Position numbers and translations under genes: made by a program. Below, in pieces: positions 46,699 through 55,900 of a DNA stretch of 64,000 nt. The notes beneath the pieces were generated by a model. The model saw only the letters and a program-made list of their open reading frames with translations, was not told where the DNA came from and made no database searches. This DNA is from Methanobacterium_B sp963825335 (GTDB lineage Archaea > Methanobacteriota > Methanobacteria > Methanobacteriales > Methanobacteriaceae), in assembly GCA_963825335.1 (NCBI GenBank), contig CAWGSP010000001.1, positions 2,356,001 to 2,420,000 on the forward strand. The letters are read 5' to 3'. The number at the start of each line of letters is the position of its first letter. The first letter of the stretch is position 1.

Positions 46699-47667
46699 TT
46701 AGTTGATTTGTGTTGATCTGTAGATGTTGTATATTGTGTTTTTGAGTTTTGTTTCCTTGTTTGAAAGTTGTGTGCTTCTGCTGTGGTTTGTTCCGTTGAA
46801 TTTTCTTTTAATTGTTGAAAATATGCTTTCTACGTTATTTCTTTTTGAGTATATTTTCTTTCGAAATATTGTTGAACTTTTTAATCTGTAATGACCTTTT
46901 TTTGCTCTGTTTTTAAGAGGTATTTGGTCAAATGCTTTGAGTTCTTCATTTATGCATTTTCTTATCTGTTCTGTGTCATAAGCTTTGTCTGCTACTATGT
47001 AATTTGGTTTATATTTTTTAATTTGTCTTAATGCGGGTTTTGCAAATTGTGTATCGTATTTTGGTCCGCGTGATGTTTGATAATATAAAATAAGACGCGT
47101 TTTCACGTCTATTGTTAAATGGTTTTTTATGTAGCTTTTTCTTTCTTTTTGTCGTATTTTAGCATAATACTTGTCCGCATAATCATTCGTAAAACCAGAG
47201 CCGTCCAATGCTATTATATCTGGCTTAATATCATTTAATGATAATATTAATTGGTTAATTTCTCTAATTTTTTTTGAAGGGAATCGTTTGAAGAATTTTT
47301 GGATTGTTGTAAAGTGTGGAACCTTTTTTATCCTCAAATATTTCTTAATTCTGTCTGATACGTCAATAAAATCTATTATATCCCGATATGTTGATTTTGT
47401 ATAGATTTTCATTGCCAATATTGTGAATAAAGTATGTTGTGAATATAAATGGTTAGAAAACGTATTAGAATACTTTTTTATTGCTATTTTAACATAATAA
47501 TATGTCCTTTCAATGAATTTCACCAGTTTATTTTCTTTTAATTCATTATTCTTGTTTAAAAATCTTTTTAGAAATTTATTACTAGAATTTTTACAGCCAA
47601 AATCCGAAAGATTTAATTGCTTTGAAACCCCACAATAAACCGGGGAATAATAGATTTGGTCAATCAT
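46699..47667 (-). CDS. IS5-like DDE transposase
   Basis: 322 residues with an RNase H-like DDE core: first Asp in ALDGSGF, second in VADKAYD, and Glu in NVESIFSTIKRKF, the Y-x2-R-x3-E-like signature of IS4/IS5-type transposases (K-R-N-N-V-E here). The N-terminal 110 residues are Lys/Tyr-rich and bind the ends. The frame is intact, with GGGG before the ATG, so the element may still be active. Confidence 0.9.
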   Translation of the reverse strand: MIDQIYYSPVYCGVSKQLNLSDFGCKNSSNKFLKRFLNKNNELKENKLVKFIERTYYYVKIAIKKYSNTFSNHLYSQHTLFTILAMKIYTKSTYRDIIDFIDVSDRIKKYLRIKKVPHFTTIQKFFKRFPSKKIREINQLILSLNDIKPDIIALDGSGFTNDYADKYYAKIRQKERKSYIKNHLTIDVKTRLILYYQTSRGPKYDTQFAKPALRQIKKYKPNYIVADKAYDTEQIRKCINEELKAFDQIPLKNRAKKGHYRLKSSTIFRKKIYSKRNNVESIFSTIKRKFNGTNHSRSTQLSNKETKLKNTIYNIYRSTQIN

Positions 47668-47830
47668 AATAATATTATTCCCCTATCTCATTATAAATAC
47701 TTTAGGAACTGCATTTAAAAATATGCAACTGTAATTCCAGGTGAAAACAGGAAAACAGAATCCTAAACTTAACAAATTATTTTTATTACCAAAAAAATCC
47801 AAAAAACCTGACTTAAAAATAAAAAAAATG

Positions 47831-47847
47831 AGGGTTTCTACAAAGCC
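47831..47847 (-). repeat. right terminal inverted repeat of IS
   Basis: Exact 17-bp reverse complement of the repeat at 46678-46694; it lies 44 bp after the adhesin stop codon. Confidence 0.88.
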
Positions 47848-47890
47848 AAAAAAAATAAAAAAAATGGATAAAAGTTGAATTTTACTGTTT

Positions 47891-50314
47891 TTACTTTCTG
47901 CGTGACATAACCGATCCACCAAAGACCGATAAAATTGCCAGTATTAATCCTGCTACTGGTAATCCTGTATGCTGCATTGGTATAGTGTTTGCTGATTTTA
48001 AAGTCGTTATAGGAATTGCTATATTTATTGTAGTTGTTGGAGTTACTATTATAGGATTAATCGGATTAATTGGGTTTGTTGTGTTCATCGTAATTGGAGT
48101 CACACCTTCGGTGTTTAGGTCGTATGTTTCAGAGGATATGGATGAAGTGTACACATAAAGTCCTGAACTTGTAGTTTTTCCTGTAATGAGAAGGTTAGGA
48201 TCCCCTACAGTAACGTTGTTCATTGTCCATGTAATGGTACTGTTAACTATGTTGTAATTCCAATTTCCATCACCTTTAATATTTGATACTACAAAGCCCG
48301 ATGGTAAAGGAACAGTCACCACAACATTGGTTGCGTTGTCTGGTCCTCTATTGCTCAGTTTGTAGGTGATGGTGAATGTTTCACCAACTTTAGGATTCAT
48401 AATCGATGAGCTGATCTGCAAGTACAGATACGCTGATGGATTAACCGTTAATAATCCTGAACCCATTGAATCGGTGTAATTACTGTTTCCTGAATAATTC
48501 ACTGTGATGTTGTAGTTACCTGCACAGTATGGAATATAATTTATCATGGCCATCCCATTATTACCTGTGATTGCACTATAATTATGTCCATTAACACTGA
48601 AAGTAACTGTTTGACCGGCTAACACATTACCATTGATATCTGTTAGTGTGGCTTTCAAAGTTGATGTCTGATTGTCAATGACTGTTACATTATTAACTGT
48701 TAGGTCGGTTGGAATTTTGTTGATTGTAATAGGAGTAGTTATAGTTTGTTCATCAACGGTAGTTAATACATCTGAAACTCCAATTGATGTTCCGGTGAAG
48801 GTTGTGTTTGCTGTTTCATTGGTTGTTGTGCTGTTTAATGGATAGATATTTCCTGATCCAATAAGATTGAATGCAACTGGTAATGCATCAGGAATAGACC
48901 CATTTACAATATTTCCCATATTATCATGCAGGAAATCTGCTGTAACTGTCGAATTATTACCAATATCAACAGTTTGAGGGTTGGCTCTGACAGTTAATAT
49001 TATCCAATTACCTAGATTAAAATTAGTTCTTGCAGCATCCCATGGATCGTTTCCAACAAAGTTGGTACCCCACCAATTATCATTTGCATTAATCGTACCT
49101 GTACTGTAAATATCGGGTACACCGTTTCCAATGATTCGATTAAAATTAACACTAGCAGTACCAGTATTGTAAATAGCACCACCATCACCGTTTGAAGTGT
49201 TGTTTGTAAAATTACTTCCTGTCACAATCAAAGTATCTCCATTCAAGATAGCTCCACCATTACCCTGCTCTGTTGCAGTGTTATTTGTGAAACTTGTATT
49301 GTTAACGATCAAACTACCCTCGTTGTAGATACCGCCACCACCATACTCTGTTGCAGTATTATTGTTGAATATACAACTGGTCAAGTTTAATGTACCAAAG
49401 TTAAGGATAGCACCACCACCAAAAGGCCACCCCTCGCTAGTTACAGAATTACTTGTGAAATTAGTATCACTCACAGTCAAAGTACCATGATTGAACATTG
49501 CTCCACCATTAAGTGCTGTGTTGTTTGTGAATGTGTCGTTGCTTTCAGTTGAATTACCATCCAAAAAACTGATTGCACCACCATATCCTGTTGCACCGTT
49601 GTTCGTGAATATGTTATTAGTATCATTTGAAGCACCATAACTAAAGATAGCACCTCCATAAGTTGCATTGTTGTTTGTGAATATATTATTGGTTTCAACA
49701 ATAGTGCTAGTGTGTTCATTGTCTATAGCACCACCATAAGTTGCATTGTTGTTTGTGAATATGTTATTCGTATCACTTGATGTACCAGAATTGTAGATAG
49801 CACCACCATAAGTTGCATTGTTGTTTGTGAATGTGCAGTTGGTTATAATCGAAGTACCTTGATTGTAGATAGCTCCCCCGTAACTGTTATCTTCTGCGGT
49901 ACCGTTGGTTAATGTTAAATCGCTGAGATTAAGTGTAACACCGCTATTAATTGCGAATATCCAGTTAGTGCCTGTTCCGTTTATGATAACATCTGATTCA
50001 TTTTGACCAATAATATTCATATTCTGATCAATTGTAATATGAGTGTTGTTTATCCCGCTGTATTGTCCATCGGCAATATATACTGTTAAATTAGTATCTA
50101 CAGTGCTTGTTGCGTTTTTTATTGATAATTTCGGACCGGATAAAGTACCAGATATATGTGTAGCGTTGAGTCCGTTCCAACTGTCATTTCCAGATGATCC
50201 ATTGACGTATATTGTGGTTCCAGCTGCACAAACATTTCCCATACTATAAGAAAAAATGATGGCTAAACCTATTAAAACCATTGCAAATGTTAAATAATTT
50301 TTTTGTTTCGTTAT
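47891..50314 (-). CDS. adhesin-like surface protein with Ig-like and DUF11-type domains
   Basis: About 807 residues. Signal peptide ending GNVCA; beta-helix of NosD type at about 40-410 with repeated TNNNATYGGAIYN turns; an Ig-like (Big_3) domain at about 520-610; a DUF11-like domain with LSNRGPDNATNV and NNVTVGDP; a Pro/Ile-rich linker and a C-terminal helix ending SRRK. ATG 50281 lies inside the signal helix; an ATA at 50314, 4 bases after GGGGGTGA, would start TKQKNYLTFAM..., so the real start codon seems to be ATA, or a mutated ATG. Paralogue of the adhesin at 12280. Confidence 0.85.
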   Translation of the reverse strand: MTKQKNYLTFAMVLIGLAIIFSYSMGNVCAAGTTIYVNGSSGNDSWNGLNATHISGTLSGPKLSIKNATSTVDTNLTVYIADGQYSGINNTHITIDQNMNIIGQNESDVIINGTGTNWIFAINSGVTLNLSDLTLTNGTAEDNSYGGAIYNQGTSIITNCTFTNNNATYGGAIYNSGTSSDTNNIFTNNNATYGGAIDNEHTSTIVETNNIFTNNNATYGGAIFSYGASNDTNNIFTNNGATGYGGAISFLDGNSTESNDTFTNNTALNGGAMFNHGTLTVSDTNFTSNSVTSEGWPFGGGAILNFGTLNLTSCIFNNNTATEYGGGGIYNEGSLIVNNTSFTNNTATEQGNGGAILNGDTLIVTGSNFTNNTSNGDGGAIYNTGTASVNFNRIIGNGVPDIYSTGTINANDNWWGTNFVGNDPWDAARTNFNLGNWIILTVRANPQTVDIGNNSTVTADFLHDNMGNIVNGSIPDALPVAFNLIGSGNIYPLNSTTTNETANTTFTGTSIGVSDVLTTVDEQTITTPITINKIPTDLTVNNVTVIDNQTSTLKATLTDINGNVLAGQTVTFSVNGHNYSAITGNNGMAMINYIPYCAGNYNITVNYSGNSNYTDSMGSGLLTVNPSAYLYLQISSSIMNPKVGETFTITYKLSNRGPDNATNVVVTVPLPSGFVVSNIKGDGNWNYNIVNSTITWTMNNVTVGDPNLLITGKTTSSGLYVYTSSISSETYDLNTEGVTPITMNTTNPINPINPIIVTPTTTINIAIPITTLKSANTIPMQHTGLPVAGLILAILSVFGGSVMSRRK
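49240..49880 (-). repeat. short coding repeats in adhesin beta-helix
   Basis: Units containing CACCACCATAAGTTGCATTG followed by TTGTTTGTGAATAT (plus strand) recur at spacings of 60-75 bp, encoding TNNNATYGGA turns. Confidence 0.6.
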
Positions 50315-50326
50315 TTTTTCACCCCC

Positions 50327-50816
50327 TTCATGCTTGATAAAAATTATTTTAAATTTATTACTTTATACCCACATTTAATTGATATTTTATTCATATTATT
50401 AAATTTTCCTAAATAATTTTCAAAAAAACAGGTTTTTTGTGATGTTTTTCACAATACAAAGACTAATAAACCATCAATAAAATATTAGAACGCGATTCAT
50501 ATGCGATGTCATTATTTTCAAAATAATATTAACCTTTTGATACTTCAACAATTTAACTTCGTGAACTGATACTATAAGAAGAAATTATTAATTCTGATGT
50601 ACAGATCAGATCATGGATTATATATAAATCATAATATTTTATGACCCGTAAAATCATAGAAAATTACCAATCTTAACATGTTTGTGGCAAATAAAAGTGA
50701 ATTGGGACGTTTTTTTGCTATTAGCAGCTGCACACCAGAGAAGAAATTAAAAAGATTATCACAGCCATTATCATAAATATTAAAAATCAATCCAAAAAAA
50801 AAAAAACTTAAACAAT
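50327..50816. other. intergenic region without recognised features
   Basis: About 490 bp between the adhesin promoter and the end of the nitroreductase gene. It holds TATA-like sequence and an A-tract near 50798-50808 that can end the nitroreductase transcript; nothing else seen. Confidence 0.3.
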
Positions 50817-51404
50817 TTATTTTATGTAGTTCACCACATCTCTATTTCTTTCAGGTGCCACATTATTATTTGAAGCCTTGTATCCTAAACAAACTGCATA
50901 GTATGGTTTGTATCCGTCAGGTATTCCTAATTTTCTGATAATTTCCTGATTTTCAAAGCTGAACCTGGCAAGTCCTACCCAGCATGAACCTATATCCATA
51001 GATTCTGCTGTAAGAAGAATATTTTGTGTGGCTGCACAACAATCTGGAAGCGGAGTGGTTGCACCTTCCCTTCCAGATATGATCATAACTGTTGGTGCAT
51101 GGTAAAAAATATGTAACTGCTCGGATTTTCCCATTTGAATTACTTTTTCTGCACTTCCACTTATTTCATCGATCGAATTAAAATCAGCTGGCAAATTTGC
51201 CATCACCTTCTTTGCTTCTACATTCATCTGATCGATGAATTCACTATCTTGTATAACTGTAAAGTGCCATGGTTGTTCATTACCTCCGGTTGGGGCATAT
51301 ATGGCTGCTTCTATAATCATATCGAGTTCATCATCTTTAATTTGATTTTTATGATATTGTCTGATACTTCTTCTATTTTTAATATTTTCTAAAACTTTAT
51401 TCAC
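50817..51404 (-). CDS. nitroreductase family protein
   Basis: 195 residues of the FMN-dependent nitroreductase fold: RRSIRQYHKNQI at 12-23 (phosphate contacts), YAPTGGNEQPWHF, and the GSCWVGLARF and LGYKA blocks. It probably reduces quinones, nitro compounds or flavins with NAD(P)H. Only 25 bp separate it from the upstream flavodoxin-like gene, so the two redox genes form one unit, likely controlled by the divergent HxlR protein. Confidence 0.92.
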   Translation of the reverse strand: MNKVLENIKNRRSIRQYHKNQIKDDELDMIIEAAIYAPTGGNEQPWHFTVIQDSEFIDQMNVEAKKVMANLPADFNSIDEISGSAEKVIQMGKSEQLHIFYHAPTVMIISGREGATTPLPDCCAATQNILLTAESMDIGSCWVGLARFSFENQEIIRKLGIPDGYKPYYAVCLGYKASNNNVAPERNRDVVNYIK

Positions 51405-51429
51405 GTTTTTATGACTCCTACTATTTTAT

Positions 51430-52078
51430 TTATTCATCAGTAGATTTTACAAAGCTTGCTCCAAAATCAAATGCTTTTTGGCACTTGTCTGAAAAGGATT
51501 CTTGGATGCTGTCCATTTGTTCATTTTCAACAGTTGATTCACTGTTCTTTGAGTTGTCATAAGCAAGATTAGTGTCGTTTATGATCAGCGATTCTGATGA
51601 TCCAAACATGCTCATGAGTCTTTCAGTGAAAGTTATATACTGGTCCATTTTTGCTTCTTTCATACGTTCTTCGCTTGCACCCATGGTATAAATAAACCCT
51701 GTTTGAATTTTTTTAGGGAATATGAAATTGTTAACTGCATCGTATGAAAGAGTAGGGATAAAATAATCGTTCAAAAAATGCTCTCATGTCACTGGTCGCG
51801 ATTCCCATATAAATGGGTGTCCCCAATATTAGGGCGTCAATATCTGTGACCTTTTCAAGGATTGGTGTCAATTCATCTTTCATTGCACACTTGCCCTGAT
51901 ATTTCTCATCCTTTGATTTACAAGTAAGACAGCTTCTACAACCTCTGAAATCGATATCTCTCAGATGGATAAGTTCTGTTTCAGCTCCTTTTGATGAAGC
52001 GCCTTCAAGAGCTTTGTTTAAAAATGTTGCGGTATTTCCTGTTTTTCTTGGACTTCCATTAATTACTAACAATTTCAT
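51430..52078 (-). pseudogene. flavodoxin family (NADPH-dependent FMN reductase), frameshifted
   Basis: First half: KLLVINGSPRKTGNTATFL (FMN phosphate loop), CRSCLTCKSK...GKCAMKDE, LGTPIYMGIATSDMRAFFERLF. Second half in another frame: IPTLSYDAVNNFIFPKKIQTGFIYTMG to the end. Dropping one T from the TTTT run near 51755-51765 joins them into a normal protein of about 215 residues. ATG 52078 has GGGTGA 6 bases upstream. Part of a unit with nitroreductase; divergent from HxlR. Confidence 0.85.
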
Positions 52079-52219
52079 TTTTTTCACCCATAATTTTTTT
52101 TATATATAATTTTCCTGTTTCATTGCCTATTCGTTACATTTATATCTATAATTATTTAAATATAATAGTAGAAACATAGTAACATAATATCCCAAAAGTA
52201 AGTAATGAGGTAAATTTGT

Positions 52220-52532
52220 ATGAATAATAAAAATGAAGAAGAATGTAACCTAGAAATTACAATCAAAATAATCGGAAGTAAATGGAATTTAATGATTCTC
52301 CACCAGCTTAATGATCAAACACTAAGATTCAACGAACTACAAAAAGGCATGAACAATGTCAACCCAAAAACCATAACAAAACATCTGAGATACCTAGAAA
52401 AATATAATATTATAAAAAGGGTAGTATACGCTGAAGTCCCTCCAAGGGTTGAATATTCACTCACCGAAAATGGAATCAGCATTCATCCCCATACTTAAAT
52501 CAATAATTAACTGGGGATCCAACTTAGAATGA
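52220..52532 (+). CDS. HxlR family transcriptional regulator, altered C-terminus
   Basis: The HxlR winged helix is complete: Cys11 in EECNLEI, IGSKWNLMILHQL, TLRFNELQKGMNNVNPKTITKHLRYLE, and the wing near PPRVEYSLTENG. The reading frame ends at 52498 with ISIHPHT, whereas the next frame encodes the expected tail IPILKSIINWGSNLE up to TGA 52532. One extra base near 52485 has replaced the last 17 residues. HxlR proteins sense aldehydes or quinones through this Cys and control adjacent flavoenzymes, so the divergent flavodoxin-nitroreductase unit is the probable target. Confidence 0.85.
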
Positions 52533-52649
52533 AAATATTTATCATGTATATAAAAAATTGATTTGAATTATTACATAGAACATGACCAATAATTGTTTGT
52601 TAAAATACACTTTATTTCAAAGGGTTAGGTTAAATATGGCAAAGAGAAT

Positions 52650-53346
52650 ATGATGGAACTTATGCAGAAGCCTGAAATTAAAGAAGCAATGCAAGCAATG
52701 ATGTTTGGCTATTTTCAACAAAAGAAATACATTAAAAAGCTACAAGATGTTGAATCAGCATGTTAAAAAAGGCCAGATACTTTTTGTAGGTTCATCTCTG
52801 ATGGAACTGTTTCCCAATTAATGAAATGCAACAACCTCGATATTGGTCGGGTTATTTATAATCGCGGTATTTCACCCAGCACTACAGATGACCTAGGTCA
52901 TGAATGAGTGTATTTTGATTTAAAGCCATCAAAGATATTTATTAATATTGGCTCCAATGATATTGATGCTGTTGGACCCGAAGGTTATAAAAAAGAAGAC
53001 CTCCTGTCAAACTATGATAAAATCATGGATCAAATTAAAGTAAGTTTACCAGAAAGTGAAGTGTACGTAATGGCGTACTATCCAATAACTGCTGAAGCAG
53101 ACTTTGGATTAGATAAATCTATGAAACATAACATGTTTGCAACACTGTACAAATTCTAATATCATGGAAGCAAACAAAGCAGTAGAAGAATTAGCTAAAA
53201 AACACGGTTTTAACTTTATAAATGTTAATGAAGGTTTAACTGATGAGGAAGGAAATTTAAAAGCAGAATTTTCCATGGAAGGACTTCACCTATGGCCAAA
53301 TGCATATTCAGTAATCCTCGATAATATGAAAAAATATTTACAATAA
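52650..53346 (+). pseudogene. SGNH/GDSL hydrolase, multiply broken
   Basis: Pieces of one protein in several frames: KGQILFVGSSLMELFP (GDSL-like Ser block), NLDIGRVIYNRGIS, then FDLKPSKIFINIGSNDIDAVG (block III GxND) and the final MEGLHLWPNAYSVILDNMKK with the catalytic Asp/His region changed to GLHLW. At least three frameshifts and an in-frame TGA at about 52905 break it. The family comprises lysophospholipases and carbohydrate esterases. Confidence 0.85.
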
Positions 53347-53522
53347 ACCATTAACCAAAATATTTGACATTGCATGAATATTTAGAAAACCTATTTGAAA
53401 TATAATACCAATTGGAGTTAAATTAATTGTTTTGGGGCTGATTTATAATTTAAAATTGAATTAAATGCAATATTTTTATTTTTTTCCATTCCTTTCGACT
53501 GTTCTTTTAATTCTTCTTTACT

Positions 53523-54080
53523 TTAATTTGTATATTTTATTCCATCGTAAAAGGTTTCAAAAAATATTTTTCTTTCTTTGGTGTTTGTCTGGATGATGTA
53601 TTCGATTGTGAATATAAAATGGGCCATAAAAAAGTCCAAAATGTATTTTGGGGGTAAATCTTTCAATATTTTATTATTAATTCCATCTTCGATCAATTTA
53701 TTCATATTTTTTCCAAAATTTCGGATTTTATCATCTTTAGCTTCGGTATGGTAGGGTGATGAATTGAATTGCATCATGAATTTATATTTATCAGGGTTAT
53801 TCACTCCCCATTCAACTGTTTCAAGCCAGAACTTCTCTAAAGATTCGTAATCCACCGAAGATTCTATAAGATCACGAAAACTTGCTAAACTTTCATCTTT
53901 TATAGAGGTGCCTAATTCACCGATCAAATCAACCTTATTTTCAAAATATAAATAAAGAGTCCCTGCCGCAACACCTGCTTCTTTAGAAATTAACGATATT
54001 GAGGTATTATCTATACCATTTTCGATAAATAACTTCAATGCCGCATCAAGAATTCTCTTTTTTTTATCTTCTTCAACCAT
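53523..54080 (-). CDS. TetR family transcriptional regulator
   Basis: 185 residues; helix-turn-helix about 9-55 (ALKLFIENGIDNTSISLISKEAGVAAGTLYLYFENKVDLI). It precedes two aldo/keto reductase genes on the same strand, which share a palindrome not found at this gene. Its own upstream region carries GGAACTCTGTTCA at 54229-54241, close to the perfect dyad upstream of DUF998/TetR at 45.8 kb. Confidence 0.9.
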   Translation of the reverse strand: MVEEDKKKRILDAALKLFIENGIDNTSISLISKEAGVAAGTLYLYFENKVDLIGELGTSIKDESLASFRDLIESSVDYESLEKFWLETVEWGVNNPDKYKFMMQFNSSPYHTEAKDDKIRNFGKNMNKLIEDGINNKILKDLPPKYILDFFMAHFIFTIEYIIQTNTKERKIFFETFYDGIKYTN

Positions 54081-54228
54081 TTTTTAACCAACAATTTTTT
54101 TAGTTTATTCCATTTTAATTCTATTTTAGTTAAACTATTATTTAAAAAAACTTAAATTTTTATCCATGTACAACCATATTCTCATCTGAAAGTCTAAATA
54201 CCTTCTTCTAACTTTTACTATCTTTAGA

Positions 54229-54243
54229 GGAACTCTGTTCATT
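54229..54243. promoter_or_regulatory. GAACTCTGTTC operator-like site
   Basis: GGAACTCTGTTCATT, 12 of 15 positions the same as the perfect dyad at 45782-45796. It lies 150 bp upstream of the TetR gene at 53523-54080. Confidence 0.4.
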
Positions 54244-54336
54244 AAAGATTTATACGTTACTTTATTAAATTCAGACACTTCATATTAATGTTGGTTTAGG
54301 GTCATGATCTTAGTGGTTATCTATTTATCTAACCAT

Positions 54337-55530
54337 TTAGGGCATTAACTTCATGACTACCGGTAGGAATGTTTTTAAAAGTTTCATTTTATATTTTCCA
54401 CCTAGTTCATTGTTAACCTCGTCTAAAAGTAGGGGAATATTCAGTTTTTGTGGACAGGCTTCTACACATCTACCGCAGTTTGTACAGAGCGCTGCACTAT
54501 GGTCATCACCACCACTCATAACTCCCCCTATTTGACCTAAATAAAGGAAAGAACTCTGTATCCACTCTTTAAACATATATTTATGATTGTATGCATTGAA
54601 ACATCTTGGGATATCGACTCCAACGGGACACGGCATGCAGTAACCGCATCCTGTGCAGTCAATTTTCATAAGATCTTCATAAACCTCTTTAACTTCACCA
54701 TAGAGTTTTAATTCATCTTCGGTAAGTGTATTTGGCAGTGTTTCATTTGCAACTTTAATATTCTCTTTAATTTGTCCTTCCTCATTCATTCCAGATAGAA
54801 CACATACAACTTCTGGATGATTCAATACCCATCTTAAGGCCCAGTCTGCTGGACTTCTTTTAACTTTAGATTTATCCCATATTGAAGTTACTTTCTCAGG
54901 CACTTTTCCAGCTAGAATTCCACCCTTTAATGGTTCCATAATGAATACATCAATTCCCTTTGAAGCAGCATATTTCAATCCTTCAGTACCTGCCTGATTA
55001 TGCTCATCTAAATAGTTATACTGGATCAGACACATGTCCCAGTTGTAGGCATCTACAATTTCATTAAATACTGTACCATTGTCGTGAAAAGAAAATCCTA
55101 TGTGTTTTATTTTTCCTTTCTTTTTGGCATCTATTAAAAATTCAAGAACTCCTAATTCTACTAGATTATCAAAAGCACTCTTACTAATACCATGGATAAG
55201 ATAATAATCTATATAATCAGTTTGAAGGTTTTTAAGTTGTATTTCTAGATACTTCTCCAAATCTTCATATTTTTTTATGGACCTTACAGGCATTTTGGTG
55301 CAGAGCTTTACTTTTTCACGGTATCCGCCCTGTAATATTTCTCCCAAAACAGATTCGCTGGATCCATAAATATATGCTGTGTCTATGAAGTTCACACCAT
55401 TATCTATTGCGTATTGTATCTGTTCCTTGGCACGTTTTTTATCAACTCTGCCAGTTTTTAGGGGAAGTCTCATGGCACCGTATCCAAGTGCTGATATTTC
55501 ATCACCATTATTAGTTTTTCTCATCTGCAT
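54337..55530 (-). CDS. aldo/keto reductase with ferredoxin-type Fe-S domain
   Basis: 397 residues. Residues 1-280 form an AKR barrel (LGYGAMRLPL, FIDTAYIYGSSE with catalytic Tyr, YLIHG with His); the tail binds two clusters: CTGCGYCMPCPVGVDIP and CTNCGRCVEACPQ. The AKR-ferredoxin fusion is common in methanogens and clostridia; substrate unknown. GGTGATAAC lies before the ATG. A perfect 8-4-8 inverted repeat 116 bp upstream, next to its TATA box, matches one at the other AKR gene at 55901. Confidence 0.92.
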   Translation of the reverse strand: MQMRKTNNGDEISALGYGAMRLPLKTGRVDKKRAKEQIQYAIDNGVNFIDTAYIYGSSESVLGEILQGGYREKVKLCTKMPVRSIKKYEDLEKYLEIQLKNLQTDYIDYYLIHGISKSAFDNLVELGVLEFLIDAKKKGKIKHIGFSFHDNGTVFNEIVDAYNWDMCLIQYNYLDEHNQAGTEGLKYAASKGIDVFIMEPLKGGILAGKVPEKVTSIWDKSKVKRSPADWALRWVLNHPEVVCVLSGMNEEGQIKENIKVANETLPNTLTEDELKLYGEVKEVYEDLMKIDCTGCGYCMPCPVGVDIPRCFNAYNHKYMFKEWIQSSFLYLGQIGGVMSGGDDHSAALCTNCGRCVEACPQKLNIPLLLDEVNNELGGKYKMKLLKTFLPVVMKLMP

Positions 55531-55645
55531 GTTATCACCCGTATTACTCTAATCAACCATCAAATAATAAGCCATTAGTTAATTTATTCGCATATAAATA
55601 TTTTTTATAGAGAATGATTTATTGTTTGGAATACTACTCATGTAT

Positions 55646-55677
55646 ATGAATGACTATTCATTCATTACTTATAAAGT
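55646..55677 (-). promoter_or_regulatory. TATA box and operator of first aldo/keto reductase
   Basis: ATGAATGA-CTAT-TCATTCAT (55646-55665), a perfect 8-4-8 dyad, directly follows the minus-strand TATA-like ACTTTATAAGT (55667-55677). The core GAATGA-n4-TCATTC is repeated ahead of the second AKR gene. The rest of the 370-bp gap shows nothing else. Confidence 0.75.
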
Positions 55678-55900
55678 TTTCTTTAACATAATTTATAAAA
55701 TTTCGGTATAATCATCGCTATTTAAAAAGATAGACACCGAAGAGTTTTACAATTACACTCCCCGCCATGAAATTTGTCTATTATCTAATATTAGTTGAAA
55801 ACAAATAGATAAAAAAAATGAATTAGCTCCGATTGTACATGGAGGTACTCGGATGCTAACATCTGGATATTCTATTCCTGTAGTTCATCACCAGTTTTTT

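Larger units (their letters stand above)
46678..47847 (-). mobile_element. complete IS5-like insertion sequence, about 1170 bp
   Basis: Bounded by perfect 17-bp inverted repeats, GGCTTTGTAGAAACCCT at 46678-46694 and AGGGTTTCTACAAAGCC at 47831-47847. One intact transposase gene inside. Both outer flanks are exactly eight A (46670-46677 and 47848-47855), so an A-rich target duplication of up to 8 bp is possible. It sits between a TetR gene and the adhesin without breaking either. Confidence 0.88.

Noticed and set aside
47683..47922. Minus-strand frame crossing the right end of the IS
   Set aside because: It spans the IS end and the adhesin stop, consists largely of A/T-tract translation and has no ribosome binding site.
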